64,000 nucleotides of DNA from Pontibacillus litoralis JSM 072002 (GTDB lineage Bacteria; Bacillota; Bacilli; Bacillales; BH030062). This document shows, in pieces, positions 26,965 through 34,303 of this stretch (its first letter is position 1; each line of letters begins with the position of its first letter). The stretch covers positions 1 to 64,000 of the forward strand of contig NZ_AVPG01000006.1 in the NCBI RefSeq assembly GCF_000775615.1. Reading direction: 5' to 3'. Both the position numbers and the translations under genes were made by a program. The notes under the pieces are model-generated. The model saw nothing but the letters and a program-made list of their open reading frames with translations. It was not told the origin of the DNA and did no database searches.

Positions 26965-27939
26965 ATGAAATTACATGTAAAAGAAGCATTAGCTTTGCTT
27001 TTAACTTTTTCTTTAGTTGGATGTGGAGAATCAAACAATTTAACAAGTAATCAAACTAATAATCATAAAACTCAGGTAGAAGAACTTGTTTCTGTGGAGC
27101 AATTTCCAAAGCAATTTTTAGCTGGTGAGTTTGAGGCAATTTACAACCAAACAAGTGAACCTTTTCAAGAACAGGTATCGTTTGAACAATTTGAAGAACT
27201 TGCTATTGGCTTTAATAAAGGCGTAAAGAACTATACATTACTTTCTAAACTCCCAATTCAAAACGTAACAGAATACGTATGGATTAGTGATGGTGGAGAT
27301 AAAGGGATTCGGAGTTATTTTGGAAAGAAGCAAAGTATTGAAGGACTACAACTCGTCCCTTTGAATACTTATGCTACCGATAACGTCTTTACACAAAACA
27401 CTTATCAAATGCCAATAACCGGAGAATGGTTCACGTTTTGGGGCGGTACGAATGAGCTTGTTAATTACCATTATGCTTTGGAAAGCCAGAGATACGCTTA
27501 TGATTTAGTTATCTATGAAGGAGATTCTACTTTTGAAGGGGATCCGAAGAAAAACGAAAGCTATTATGCATTCGGAAAAGACATTGTGGCCCCAAGAAAA
27601 GGCGTCGTTATCTCCGTGAAAAATGACATAACTGACAATACACCAACGGTCAATACAAATGCCGAACAACCACTAGGAAACCATGTCATTATCGAACATC
27701 AACATAAGGAATATAGTATAATCGCACACATGCAAAAAGGTTCTGTGCAAGTGAGGGAAGGGGACCAAATTAATGCTGGCGATGTACTCGGAAATGTTGG
27801 GAACTCGGGTAACTCCTCAGAACCACATGTTCACTTTCAAATATCTAACGGTTCTGACTGGAAAGAAGCAACTTCGCTCAGAATAAAACTAAAAGACGAA
27901 GCAAATCCTATTCGAGGTGATATAGTTACAGGCTTCTAA
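26965..27939 (+). CDS. Lipoprotein with M23-type peptidase domain
   Basis: The 324-residue protein has a signal peptide and lipobox SLVGC. An N-terminal NTF2-like region (about residues 40-115) leads to a C-terminal M23/LytM domain with GNHVIIEH, SIIAHMQKGSV, GNVGNSGNSSEPHVHFQ. The HxH zinc pair (HVHF) is present. At the usual HxxxD site the sequence reads QRYAYDL, so Gln replaces the first zinc histidine. Relatives with this QR-A-D form exist as I recall, so it may be a subfamily with altered metal binding or no catalysis. Likely role: wall peptide cleavage or sensing at the membrane surface. Confidence 0.82.
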   Translation: MKLHVKEALALLLTFSLVGCGESNNLTSNQTNNHKTQVEELVSVEQFPKQFLAGEFEAIYNQTSEPFQEQVSFEQFEELAIGFNKGVKNYTLLSKLPIQNVTEYVWISDGGDKGIRSYFGKKQSIEGLQLVPLNTYATDNVFTQNTYQMPITGEWFTFWGGTNELVNYHYALESQRYAYDLVIYEGDSTFEGDPKKNESYYAFGKDIVAPRKGVVISVKNDITDNTPTVNTNAEQPLGNHVIIEHQHKEYSIIAHMQKGSVQVREGDQINAGDVLGNVGNSGNSSEPHVHFQISNGSDWKEATSLRIKLKDEANPIRGDIVTGF

Positions 27940-27982
27940 GTACGCCTAATTAAAATGTGAAGCGGAATAAAATAGTGTGGAA

Positions 27983-28004
27983 AGAGGGTTAAAAGGTACC
28001 CTCT
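27983..28004. terminator. Weak hairpin between M23 lipoprotein and HAAS genes
   Basis: Stem AGAGGGT / ACCCTCT (27983-27989 with 27998-28004) between convergent genes; the tail is TCTATAAATT, so termination is uncertain. Confidence 0.45.
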
Positions 28005-28068
28005 TCTATAAATTCGGTTTGTGAAGGAAAAACCAACCTCTTTTTCCAGAAGGATCTCTTTGGGATGG

Positions 28069-28833
28069 TCAATTTTCACTTACATTTTCTAATTTAGGCA
28101 ATATCCAAAAGGAAACAGCTATTCCAGCAAAACTTATTATCATACTTAGGATATGTTGTGTTTCATATTGTAGGGATGTTAGATTAAGGAAATACTCAGG
28201 TAATGTTAACAATGCTGTTATAACGATTAGAATCCATGTCTTAGCCCATACTGAAATACCGATCACAAATAGCAATGTAATTCCACCAATGATTAAACTT
28301 CCTATATTGTCAAAATGAACGGTAGGGGTCCAAATTACTTTATCAAGAAAGGTTAATCCTAAAAATAAAACCAATGGGAGCAACGCAATACCAAAAATCA
28401 ATACACCCTCTTTAACATTAGATTGGTTTATAGTTGAAATGTATTTAAACCCTTTAAAGACAACTGTTATAAATAAAACAGTAATTATTATGTGCCCGAT
28501 GATTTCCAATAGAGAATATGAAAGGTTTCCTGCCAATAAATCAGAGAAAATTTTAACGGAAAAGGATCCGAAAATGATAAGACAAATGTATTTAAACCAT
28601 GTTCGATAATCAATGGTCATTTCATCAGAAACCATCTCCATGTATTCTTTCGGAGATTTTCCAATAATTTTTTGTATGGATTTCCCGTTTTGTTCGGCTT
28701 CGGACAAATGGATTTCTAATTCATTTACAATCCCCTCAATTTCATCTTGTTTTTTTCCACTTGAAAATAAGTAAACACGTAAGTTCTCTATGAAGTTTTG
28801 ACTCTTTTTAGAAAGATGTAATTCACGTTTCAT
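28069..28833 (-). CDS. HAAS-domain membrane protein paired with PadR regulator
   Basis: The start at 28833 has GGAGG 8 nt upstream; an ATG 15 nt earlier overlaps that site. The 254-residue protein begins with a cytosolic HAAS-type helical domain (residues 1-75: SKKSQNFIENLRVYLFSSGK, NELEIHLSEAEQNGKS, GKSPKEYMEMV) and continues with about six transmembrane helices. Such proteins are almost always encoded with a PadR regulator; they are thought to sense an envelope or drug signal, but the ligand is unknown. The gene overlaps the PadR gene's end. Confidence 0.8.
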   Translation of the reverse strand: MKRELHLSKKSQNFIENLRVYLFSSGKKQDEIEGIVNELEIHLSEAEQNGKSIQKIIGKSPKEYMEMVSDEMTIDYRTWFKYICLIIFGSFSVKIFSDLLAGNLSYSLLEIIGHIIITVLFITVVFKGFKYISTINQSNVKEGVLIFGIALLPLVLFLGLTFLDKVIWTPTVHFDNIGSLIIGGITLLFVIGISVWAKTWILIVITALLTLPEYFLNLTSLQYETQHILSMIISFAGIAVSFWILPKLENVSEN

Positions 28834-29176
28834 CTTGGTTACCTCCATTTGTAATTGTATATTGTTGTATCACTCCGTTAACGTTACTCTGTAAATTTTG
28901 CCAACGTTCTATAAATTTTTTCAATTCCAAATCGCCCTTTGGTGTTAGTGAATAATATTTTCTTCTTGGTCCCGCTGTAGACTTTTTTAAAGTAGCTGTA
29001 ATTAATTCCTCTTTTTGCATTCGCATTAATAATGGATAAATAGTACCCTCGCTAAAAGAGTGAAAACCATAGCTTTCAAGTTTTTCTGCCATTTCATAAC
29101 CATATACTTCTTTATCCTTTATAATTGCTAGTAAACAGCCATCAATGATACCTTTTAGCATTTGTGTTGTCGACAA
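28823..29176 (-). CDS. PadR-family transcriptional regulator
   Basis: The 117-residue winged-helix protein begins at TTG after GAGGAGGTAGAAAT. It has the PadR pattern EVYGYEMAEKLESYG, EGTIYPLLMRMQKEELI and GPRRKYYSLTPKGDLEL. PadR proteins repress their own operon and are relieved by small molecules. It overlaps the HAAS membrane protein gene by 11 nt. The leader (29177-29290) contains a TAACCC/GGGTTA hairpin and ACATGATATACATGA repeats that could be its operator. Confidence 0.9.
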   Translation of the reverse strand: MSTTQMLKGIIDGCLLAIIKDKEVYGYEMAEKLESYGFHSFSEGTIYPLLMRMQKEELITATLKKSTAGPRRKYYSLTPKGDLELKKFIERWQNLQSNVNGVIQQYTITNGGNQDET

Positions 29177-29370
29177 ATTTCTACCTCCTCTCGCTAACCC
29201 GTGGAATACAAGGGTTATGATTATGGAATATCTTACATTACATGATATACATGAAGGGTAGCATCATTAGTCTTGTAATGCAAGGTAAAAATCAATAATA
29301 GAATAATTTATCACAATTACCCACCAATGAAATGGAATTTTTTCCACACGATACGCCAAATCCCCTTTTA

Positions 29371-29399
29371 AAATAACAATACCAAGGCTATTGTTATTT
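29371..29399 (-). terminator. Terminator overlapping the end of the YdcZ-like gene
   Basis: Stem AAATAACAAT / ATTGTTATTT (29371-29380 with 29390-29399) spans the stop codon and is followed on the minus strand by TTTAAAA. Confidence 0.6.
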
Positions 29400-29828
29400 A
29401 CGTATATATAGAAAAAGGGCGGCAACCATTAACAATAGAGCGGAGATACGCGACCAATCAAGCGGAATTTGCTTCATGCCAAACCAACCAAAGTGATCAA
29501 CAAAGGAGCTCATGATTAATTGAGCTGTCACTAAAGCAAATATTGATGCACCAACACCAAGTCTCGGAACCGCTAGTACCATACTCGATATATAAAATGC
29601 TCCAATAACACCACCAATTAATTGCCACTTAGGAACTTGGAACATCTCAATTACATTTCCTTTTCCAAAAAACAGCATAACCAAAAACAATGTAATAGTC
29701 CCTACAAAAAAAGAGACAAACGCCCCTTCAAACACACCGATTCTTGCGCCAAGAGCCCCATTAACCGTTGATTGAACAGCAACACCAATACCAGCGATAA
29801 AAATAAGTAACATCATGAACCATTGCAT
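29394..29828 (-). CDS. YdcZ-family (DUF606) DMT-superfamily membrane protein
   Basis: The ATG at 29828 lies 9 nt after AAAGG; a GTG 9 nt earlier is too near the site. The 144-residue protein has five hydrophobic helices with GIGVAVQSTVNGALGARIG at the N-terminus and GASIFALVTAQLIMSSFVDHFG in the C-terminal half. This is the half-size EamA-like DMT family, usually drug or metabolite transport as dimers. The substrate is unknown. It is monocistronic. Confidence 0.85.
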   Translation of the reverse strand: MQWFMMLLIFIAGIGVAVQSTVNGALGARIGVFEGAFVSFFVGTITLFLVMLFFGKGNVIEMFQVPKWQLIGGVIGAFYISSMVLAVPRLGVGASIFALVTAQLIMSSFVDHFGWFGMKQIPLDWSRISALLLMVAALFLYIRK

Positions 29829-29969
29829 GCCATACACCCTTTCCTTTTAATCTCCTTCACACCATATATTTCTTTAATTTTTTAAAAAATGGTGCGAGGT
29901 GCCTCGACGATATATTCCTTTATTTAATGTGATACAATTAATATAACATGGTTTATTGGAGGCGCTTTC

Positions 29970-30728
29970 ATGGTAAATGATTTTAATGTATTAAAAGGAG
30001 CAGAACCATTTTTTTATGAAGGAGATAAAACCGGAGTACTAGTCATTCATGGATTTACTGGCACTACACAAAGCATGCACTATGTTGGGAAGCGACTAGC
30101 TGATGAAGGCTATACGGTTTATGGACCTCGTTTAACAGGTCATGGTACATCACCAGAGGATATGGAGCAAGCTACTCATTCAGATTGGATACGTAATGTC
30201 CAAGAAGGGGTAAAGAAGCTAAAGGTAACGTGCAAGGAAATCTTTGTGGTTGGGCTTTCTATGGGAGGAACACTTACCTTGTATTTAGCCCAAAACAATC
30301 CTGAAATTAAAGGAATCATGCCCATTAACGCAGCGATTCATATGCCAGAACTGATCCAAACGTATGAATCACTTCAATCAACAGAAACACGATTTGTAGA
30401 CGGGATTGGTTCTGATATAAAAGCAGAAGGAGTGGAGGAACTCGCTTATGCGCACACACCTGTTAAATCGATGAACGAAATTATTACGTTATCAGAGCAA
30501 GTACGTAACGATTTAGAAGAAATCAACATCCCTACTTCCATTATGTATTCACCAGAAGATCATGTCGTTTCACCGGATAATTCTTTAGAAATCTATAATT
30601 CTATTTCTTCTGAAGACAAACAGATTTTGGCACTAAAACAAAGCTATCATGTCGCAACACTTGATAATGATAAAGATATGATTGCGGATACATGTATAGC
30701 ATTTATAAATGAGCGAAGAAATAAATAA
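29970..30728 (+). CDS. Carboxylesterase, alpha/beta hydrolase (Est30 type)
   Basis: The 252-residue cytosolic hydrolase has the oxyanion motif IHGFTGTT, nucleophile elbow GLSMGG (Ser near residue 96), the acid in YSPEDHVV and the base histidine in SYHVATLD. Length and motifs match the Est30/YvaK carboxylesterases that cleave short acyl esters and monoglycerides. TTGGAGGCG precedes the ATG. It is monocistronic, with a terminator after it. Confidence 0.9.
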   Translation: MVNDFNVLKGAEPFFYEGDKTGVLVIHGFTGTTQSMHYVGKRLADEGYTVYGPRLTGHGTSPEDMEQATHSDWIRNVQEGVKKLKVTCKEIFVVGLSMGGTLTLYLAQNNPEIKGIMPINAAIHMPELIQTYESLQSTETRFVDGIGSDIKAEGVEELAYAHTPVKSMNEIITLSEQVRNDLEEINIPTSIMYSPEDHVVSPDNSLEIYNSISSEDKQILALKQSYHVATLDNDKDMIADTCIAFINERRNK

Positions 30729-30735
30729 TGATAAA

Positions 30736-30772
30736 AAAGCAGGGAATGACATTTACTATCTTTCCCTGCTTT
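30736..30772. terminator. Bidirectional terminator after the esterase gene
   Basis: Perfect 11-bp stem AAAGCAGGGAA / TTCCCTGCTTT (30736-30746 with 30762-30772) between convergent genes. Confidence 0.87.
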
Positions 30773-30776
30773 ACAT

Positions 30777-31838
30777 TTACTCTTTTGTATATATATTATC
30801 GATTATTTCTTGTAGATCGCCTGGTTTATGAAATTCGATTGGTGAAACTCCTTTTTCAAATTGAATAAACTCTGATTCAATTAGCAATACATATTTGCCA
30901 TTCACTTTAGCTATGTGCATCGTGTCACCGTAATCAGCTAGTGGACCTTTGACTTTCGTCTCACCAATTTTCATATTCAACTCTAAGTCAGGGGTATGCT
31001 CCACCATTTGACTTGTCGCTTCCATCACTTGCTCTGTTGTTAATGTTTCTTTTAATTCACGTTCTTCACTTGCTTCCCATATTTCCATCTCTTCCACAAA
31101 TTGTTCCCATTCTTGACTATCTTCTTCGATGAACTCTTGCACTTGTTCTTCAATCATCGTTTTCACTTGATCACGTTGAATCTCTGGCATTGGTTGTCCG
31201 TAGCCAACAAACTTTAAGAAATCCTCAAAATAACGGGCATGGGATGCTTGGTGAATCTTAATTTCTGACGGCTCTAGTTCTCCCTTTTCTGGCATGAATG
31301 GATATTGAATAGACTTCATATTCTTCGTAGTAATCGCCATCTCTACAGATTGAATCAAAGTCTTCTCATCAGATATAGAAGCAACTTTCGGTTCAAAATC
31401 ACATTTCAATAGAAAAATAAACGGTTCATCAAAATATTTCGTTAGCGTAGCAGAAACGACTAAAAACGCTCCACCACGAATCGCACTTGCATCAACGTAT
31501 GCATCTACAAATAATTCACTCGTCTGATAGAATTGCTCCTTATCCGTTGCTAATTGTGCTCGGCGAAACACATTGTAATTCGGATTCGAATCTAGTTCAT
31601 GACCTGGTTCAACGATAAAATACCCTAATTTTGTAGGTACTTGTTCAGATTTTGGATGACGTTCAACTTTACGATTGACTATCTTCTTCAATTCTCCTTC
31701 TAAGAAGTCCTTAATCGCATGCTGGCCATATTCAGATGTATCTAACGTATGAAAATGTTTGTAATCTTTACTTACTTGCTCTCCCTTACCATCGACTTGA
31801 ATCACATAAAATGATAAATAGTTAATTTTGAATTCCAT
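30777..31838 (-). CDS. DUF3900 family protein
   Basis: The 353-residue acidic, soluble protein has no signal peptide or membrane helix. The N-terminus FYVIQVDGKGEQ, the block KVERHPKSEQVPTKLGYFIV, RGGAFLVVSATLTKYFDEPF and IHQASHARYFEDFLKFV match the DUF3900 family of Bacillaceae. A Glu-rich region around residues 225-275 is probably helical. No function is known; it stands alone with its own promoter region. Confidence 0.82.
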   Translation of the reverse strand: MEFKINYLSFYVIQVDGKGEQVSKDYKHFHTLDTSEYGQHAIKDFLEGELKKIVNRKVERHPKSEQVPTKLGYFIVEPGHELDSNPNYNVFRRAQLATDKEQFYQTSELFVDAYVDASAIRGGAFLVVSATLTKYFDEPFIFLLKCDFEPKVASISDEKTLIQSVEMAITTKNMKSIQYPFMPEKGELEPSEIKIHQASHARYFEDFLKFVGYGQPMPEIQRDQVKTMIEEQVQEFIEEDSQEWEQFVEEMEIWEASEERELKETLTTEQVMEATSQMVEHTPDLELNMKIGETKVKGPLADYGDTMHIAKVNGKYVLLIESEFIQFEKGVSPIEFHKPGDLQEIIDNIYTKE

Positions 31839-32000
31839 ATACTCACCCTAATATCTATTATTCAACGTTATAAGTATAGGGAAGGGTTTATACATCGTCA
31901 AATGCAACGATTGTGTTCATAACGCATGGTAATCTATGAACATGGCATTTTCGATAATAGTTTGGTAAATAAGGTTGATTGCTGTTGCATGATTGTAAGC

Positions 32001-32035
32001 TTGCACTTTTTTAGTTTAGCTACTATACTATAATG
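32001..32035 (+). promoter_or_regulatory. marR promoter with embedded 19-bp operator
   Basis: TTGCAC (32001-32006), 17-nt spacer, TATACT (32024-32029). Inside it sits TAGTTTAGCTACTATACTA (32012-32030), an AGTTTAG-N3-CTATACT dyad with one mismatch. The predicted transcription start coincides with the ATG at 32036, leaving no leader. The same 19 bp recurs at 32537 before the exporter gene. Confidence 0.78.
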
Positions 32036-32494
32036 ATGAACCATCATAAGGATAATAAGGGGAATCCCAAAATAAGTCATACTATTGGCAGTTTAATTAT
32101 TCAATTACAGCGAATGGAACGTAATCCACGCTCGTTTGGGCAGGCAGGGACACTAACGCCTAGCGAAATTCATACAGTTGACGCGATTGGATTAGGGGAT
32201 GGCATACGAATGGGACAATTAGCCAAACGATTGGAGGTAACGAAAGGAGCCGTCACCCAGTTAGTAAGCCGCTTAGAAAAGAAACATCTTGTGGAACGTA
32301 CACGTCACCCAGACGATTCGAGAGCCATTCAACTCACTTTAACAGAAAAAGGGAGGGAAGCATTTCAAATTCATGAACAACGTCACCATGAGTTTCAAAA
32401 TAAACTGTTAGAGGAATTAAGCCCAGAAGAAATTGCTGTATTTGAAAAATGCGTACACACTTTCACAAATGTGTTGAAAGAACACAATACATAA
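32036..32494 (+). CDS. MarR-family transcriptional regulator, apparently leaderless
   Basis: The 152-residue regulator has the winged helix MGQLAKRLEVTKGAVTQLVS, the wing RTRHPDDSRAIQLTLTEKGR and C-terminal dimer helices. An ATG three bases earlier (32033) is also in frame, but the promoter's TATACT ends at 32029 and no Shine-Dalgarno can exist, so translation should begin at the 5' end of the mRNA. The family usually represses itself and a neighbouring exporter until a ligand binds. Identical operators lie before this gene and before the DMT exporter downstream, making it the probable regulator of both. Confidence 0.86.
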   Translation: MNHHKDNKGNPKISHTIGSLIIQLQRMERNPRSFGQAGTLTPSEIHTVDAIGLGDGIRMGQLAKRLEVTKGAVTQLVSRLEKKHLVERTRHPDDSRAIQLTLTEKGREAFQIHEQRHHEFQNKLLEELSPEEIAVFEKCVHTFTNVLKEHNT

Positions 32495-32522
32495 CAGTCA
32501 GTTTTTTATTTTACTGACTGTT
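32493..32522 (+). terminator. Intrinsic terminator between marR and exporter
   Basis: Perfect 10-bp stem AACAGTCAGT / ACTGACTGTT (32493-32502 with 32513-32522); loop and tail T-rich. It separates the two operator-controlled transcripts. Confidence 0.8.
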
Positions 32523-32536
32523 CTATTTATCGTAAA

Positions 32537-32555
32537 TAGTTTAGCTACTATACTA
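32537..32555 (+). promoter_or_regulatory. Second copy of the MarR operator, before the DMT exporter
   Basis: TAGTTTAGCTACTATACTA is identical over 19 bp to 32012-32030. It contains the -10 box TATACT and covers the spacer; the -35 (TTTATC) is poor. The 5' flanks differ, so the match is a conserved site, not a larger duplication. Confidence 0.8.
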
Positions 32556-32575
32556 ATTAAGTTAGGAGAATGGAA

Positions 32576-33478
32576 ATGGGCATTTTATATGCATTACTAT
32601 CAGCGCTCATGTTTTCTATCAATAATGTCATTGTGAAAAAAGGAATCATGAAACATAAGAGTAACGATAATGGCTTATTGATCACTGTTTTTATAAATGT
32701 TGTCCTATTAGGTGTAATATATTTAGTTATGCTTTATTTACACAATTGGCAAGTCGTATTCTCATGGAGTGGGGTTGGATATTTCGCTTTAGCGGGCTTA
32801 TGTACAACTGGTATTGGGCGGCTTACGCTATTTCGTAGCATTGCTTATATCGGACCAACCAAAGCATCTGCTATCCGTAATACAACTCCTATTTTCACGA
32901 CATTATTTGCGGTGCTATTTCTAAATGAAACGATTGGTTTTTTACCTAGCATCGGAATCTTACTTATGTTAGGCGGGGTGCTACTTGAAAGCTTTCGTAA
33001 TTACCAATCCGCTACTCCTTCATCAGATGTACAAAGAATGCATTCAATCGGCTTCCGGTTAGCCATTTGTGCAGCTATTATATTTGGAATTGGTCAAGGC
33101 ATACGGAAACAAGGATTAATCGTATTAGACGATGCTTTTCTTGGTGCTTGGATAGGGGCATTAGCTTCGCTTTTATTTGTTGTTACAACACAAGGGTTGC
33201 AAGGAACATTAGTAGATAATATGAAGGCTTCTTTCCGTCATTTTAGCCCTCACTTCTTAATTGCCGGAATCTTAACGAGTTTTGGACCATTGTTCTTCTT
33301 CTTAGCAACAAAATCGATGCAGGTTTCTTATGTAAGTGTCATCGCAGCCATAGAACCATTGTTGACGATGCTTATTAGTGCCATTGTAATGAGAAACATC
33401 GAGTCTATATCAGTTCAAACAAAAGTAATGGTTGTGCTTGTTGTTGCGGGAACTATTTTGTTAACGATACATACGTAA
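32576..33478 (+). CDS. EamA/DMT-family exporter under MarR control
   Basis: I start at ATG 32576, 7 nt after AGGAG; the ATG at 32570 lies only 1 nt from it. The 300-residue protein has ten transmembrane helices in two EamA halves: ALLSALMFSINNVIVKKG opens the first, and GPTKASAIRNTTPIFTTLFA and YVSVIAAIEPLLTMLISAIV close each. It probably expels a metabolite or drug recognised by the upstream MarR regulator. The substrate cannot be told from sequence. It has its own operator-promoter and is not in one transcript with marR. Confidence 0.87.
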   Translation: MGILYALLSALMFSINNVIVKKGIMKHKSNDNGLLITVFINVVLLGVIYLVMLYLHNWQVVFSWSGVGYFALAGLCTTGIGRLTLFRSIAYIGPTKASAIRNTTPIFTTLFAVLFLNETIGFLPSIGILLMLGGVLLESFRNYQSATPSSDVQRMHSIGFRLAICAAIIFGIGQGIRKQGLIVLDDAFLGAWIGALASLLFVVTTQGLQGTLVDNMKASFRHFSPHFLIAGILTSFGPLFFFLATKSMQVSYVSVIAAIEPLLTMLISAIVMRNIESISVQTKVMVVLVVAGTILLTIHT

Positions 33479-33556
33479 TCAAATCATGTTGTCTGAACCA
33501 CAGGATAGAACAGGATATGATAGAATAATATGGACAAATAATAGGGAAGTGAGCAT

Positions 33557-34267
33557 ATGTTAGAAAATGTTGATTTAACGTTAAAAATGGAAAGTAAACA
33601 AAGCTATAAAGAAACATTAAAGCAAACACAAATTGAATTACTCCAATTGCAAAGGGAACTATTTGAACGAAAAATGGGATGTATTATCGTGATGGAAGGG
33701 TGGGATGCAGCAGGCAAAGGTGGTGCCATTAAACGCTTAACAAGAGGACTAGATCCACGCGGCTATCAAGTACATCCAATTGCCGCTCCCACAACACTAG
33801 AAAAAAACGAACATTACCTTATGCGTTTTTGGAGGAAAATCCCTGCTTACGGCAGCGTCGCCATCTTTGATCGTTCTTGGTACGGACGGGTGCTAGTGGA
33901 ACGGGTGGAAGAACTTACAGATTCAGAAAACTGGAAAAGGGCTTATCAAGAAATCAATCAAATGGAAGAAATGCTAACGAATGATCGATACATTATCATT
34001 AAGTTGTGGTATCACATATCTAAAGAAGAACAGCTACGCCGCTTTAAAGAGCGAGAAGGGGATCCTTTAAAACAATGGAAATTAACAGATGAAGATTGGC
34101 GCAACCGATCTAAATGGATGCAGTATGAAGAAGCGGTGGAGGATATGATTGCTAAAACGTCGACCACACGCAGTGAATGGAACATTATTCCTGCTGAAAG
34201 TAAACATTACGCACGGGTTACAACGAATCAAATCATTATTAATACTATTCGTGCGAAATTAAGCTAA
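33557..34267 (+). CDS. Polyphosphate kinase 2 family protein
   Basis: The 236-residue kinase has Walker A MEGWDAAGKGG (about residues 46-56), the lid-type motif LTRGLDPRGYQV, Walker B FDRSWYGRVLVERVE and KLWYHISKEEQLRRFKERE. PPK2 enzymes transfer phosphate between polyphosphate and nucleotides; subclass (ADP or AMP phosphorylating) cannot be assigned safely. AGGGAAGTGAGCAT precedes ATG. It is monocistronic. Confidence 0.9.
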   Translation: MLENVDLTLKMESKQSYKETLKQTQIELLQLQRELFERKMGCIIVMEGWDAAGKGGAIKRLTRGLDPRGYQVHPIAAPTTLEKNEHYLMRFWRKIPAYGSVAIFDRSWYGRVLVERVEELTDSENWKRAYQEINQMEEMLTNDRYIIIKLWYHISKEEQLRRFKEREGDPLKQWKLTDEDWRNRSKWMQYEEAVEDMIAKTSTTRSEWNIIPAESKHYARVTTNQIIINTIRAKLS

Positions 34268-34269
34268 AA

Positions 34270-34303
34270 AGAAAGAAGGCAACGTGATTGTTGCCTTCTT
34301 TCT
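34270..34303. terminator. Bidirectional terminator after ppk2
   Basis: Perfect 14-bp stem (34270-34283 with 34290-34303) between the convergent ppk2 and PBP genes; its end overlaps the PBP stop codon by 2 nt. Confidence 0.9.
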
